NCBI GenBank assembly: GCA_003022085.1
Contig: PXQK01000055.1
Location: forward strand, 1-12,415
Direction: 5' to 3'
Length of the DNA: 12,415 nucleotides
From: Halobacteriales archaeon QH_10_65_19
GTDB lineage: Archaea; Halobacteriota; Halobacteria; Halobacteriales; Haloarculaceae
The notes beneath the pieces were generated by a model that searched no databases, was not told the DNA's origin, and saw nothing but the letters and a program-made list of their open reading frames with translations. The stretch's first letter is position 1, and each line of letters starts with the position of its first letter. The translations under genes were made by a program, and so were the position numbers. Below, one piece after another: positions 12,160 to 12,415 of the stretch.

Positions 12160-12415
12160 ATGCTACCCGCAGCACGCGTCGGTGACATGACGGCGCACGG
12201 AACGCCGCTCGGCCCGGGCCCGGGGAGTACGAACGTTCTCATCGAGGGGAAGCCGGCCTGGCGGGTCGGGATGGACACCCACGCCTGCCCGCTGGTGTCC
12301 GGGGTCGTCCCGCACGGTGGCGGGGTCGCGCCCATGGGTAGCACCGGGGTCCTGATCAACGGGATTCCCGCCGTCAGGATGACCGACACCATCGTCGAGG
12401 CGACGGCACCGAACG
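12160..12415 (+). CDS. PAAR-domain spike tip protein (3' end outside window)
   Basis: ATG at 12160 opens MLPAARVGDMTAHGTPLGPG and stays open to the window end, 85 residues without a stop. The PAAR signature is clear: PAARVGDMTAHGTPL at the start, STNVLIEGKPAWRV, a THACPL segment, VVPHGGGV, and a second repeat STGVLINGIPAVRMTD. Candidate zinc ligands are His13, His41, Cys43 and His52, matching the three-His/one-Cys site known from PAAR tips. The domain sharpens the trimeric spike. Most CIS PAAR proteins are about 90-100 residues, so the gene is probably nearly complete unless it has a C-terminal effector extension. It follows the spike gene by one base. Confidence 0.93.
   Translation, partial: MLPAARVGDMTAHGTPLGPGPGSTNVLIEGKPAWRVGMDTHACPLVSGVVPHGGGVAPMGSTGVLINGIPAVRMTDTIVEATAPN

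Overview
The window looks like DNA from a halophilic archaeon (class Halobacteria). It is GC-rich with a strong G/C third-position bias. Most structural proteins are acidic and lysine-poor, start contexts often lack a strong Shine-Dalgarno, and AT-rich TATA-like elements sit in the main intergenic gap. It carries a large part of one contractile injection system (CIS) of the phage-tail-like type (the eCIS/Afp/PVC family). The assignment rests on a co-located set of diagnostic proteins: sheath, two gp19-type tube paralogues, tail assembly protein, DUF6760 protein, DUF4255 (Pvc16-like) protein, LysM hub protein, gp27/gpD-like hub, gp5/gpV-like spike and PAAR tip.

Layout. (1) Positions 2-1085, + strand: the 3' end of an FHA-domain protein, then a DUF4255 protein. 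(2) Positions 1140-4691, - strand, convergent with (1): an operon read sheath, tube A, tail assembly protein, DUF6760 protein, tube B. A hairpin and a 13-codon upstream ORF lie just before tube B. The sheath gene is split between two frames by one extra base near 4046-4049 and carries an unusual inserted segment resembling a SAP/HeH helix-extension-helix. (3) Positions 4692-5153: a divergent regulatory gap with AT-rich TATA-like boxes around an 18-bp palindrome. (4) Positions 5154-12415, + strand: a possible 39-codon leader ORF, a multi-pass membrane protein with a lamin-tail-like C-terminus, a 1075-residue disordered repeat-rich protein, the LysM protein, a gap with 27-bp tandem repeats, the two hub/spike proteins and a PAAR protein cut by the window end.

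How they fit together. Tube and sheath form the contractile barrel. The assembly protein and DUF6760 protein probably help build it. DUF4255 would cap or terminate the tube. LysM, gpD-like and gpV-like proteins with PAAR make the central hub and needle tip. The membrane protein and the giant disordered protein are the parts not explained by the standard CIS parts list. They are translationally coupled to each other and abut the hub genes, so they may anchor, measure or decorate the particle. The AAA+ ATPase, tape measure, gp25-like and gpJ-like baseplate proteins, fibre and cargo are not in this window and probably lie beyond its edges.
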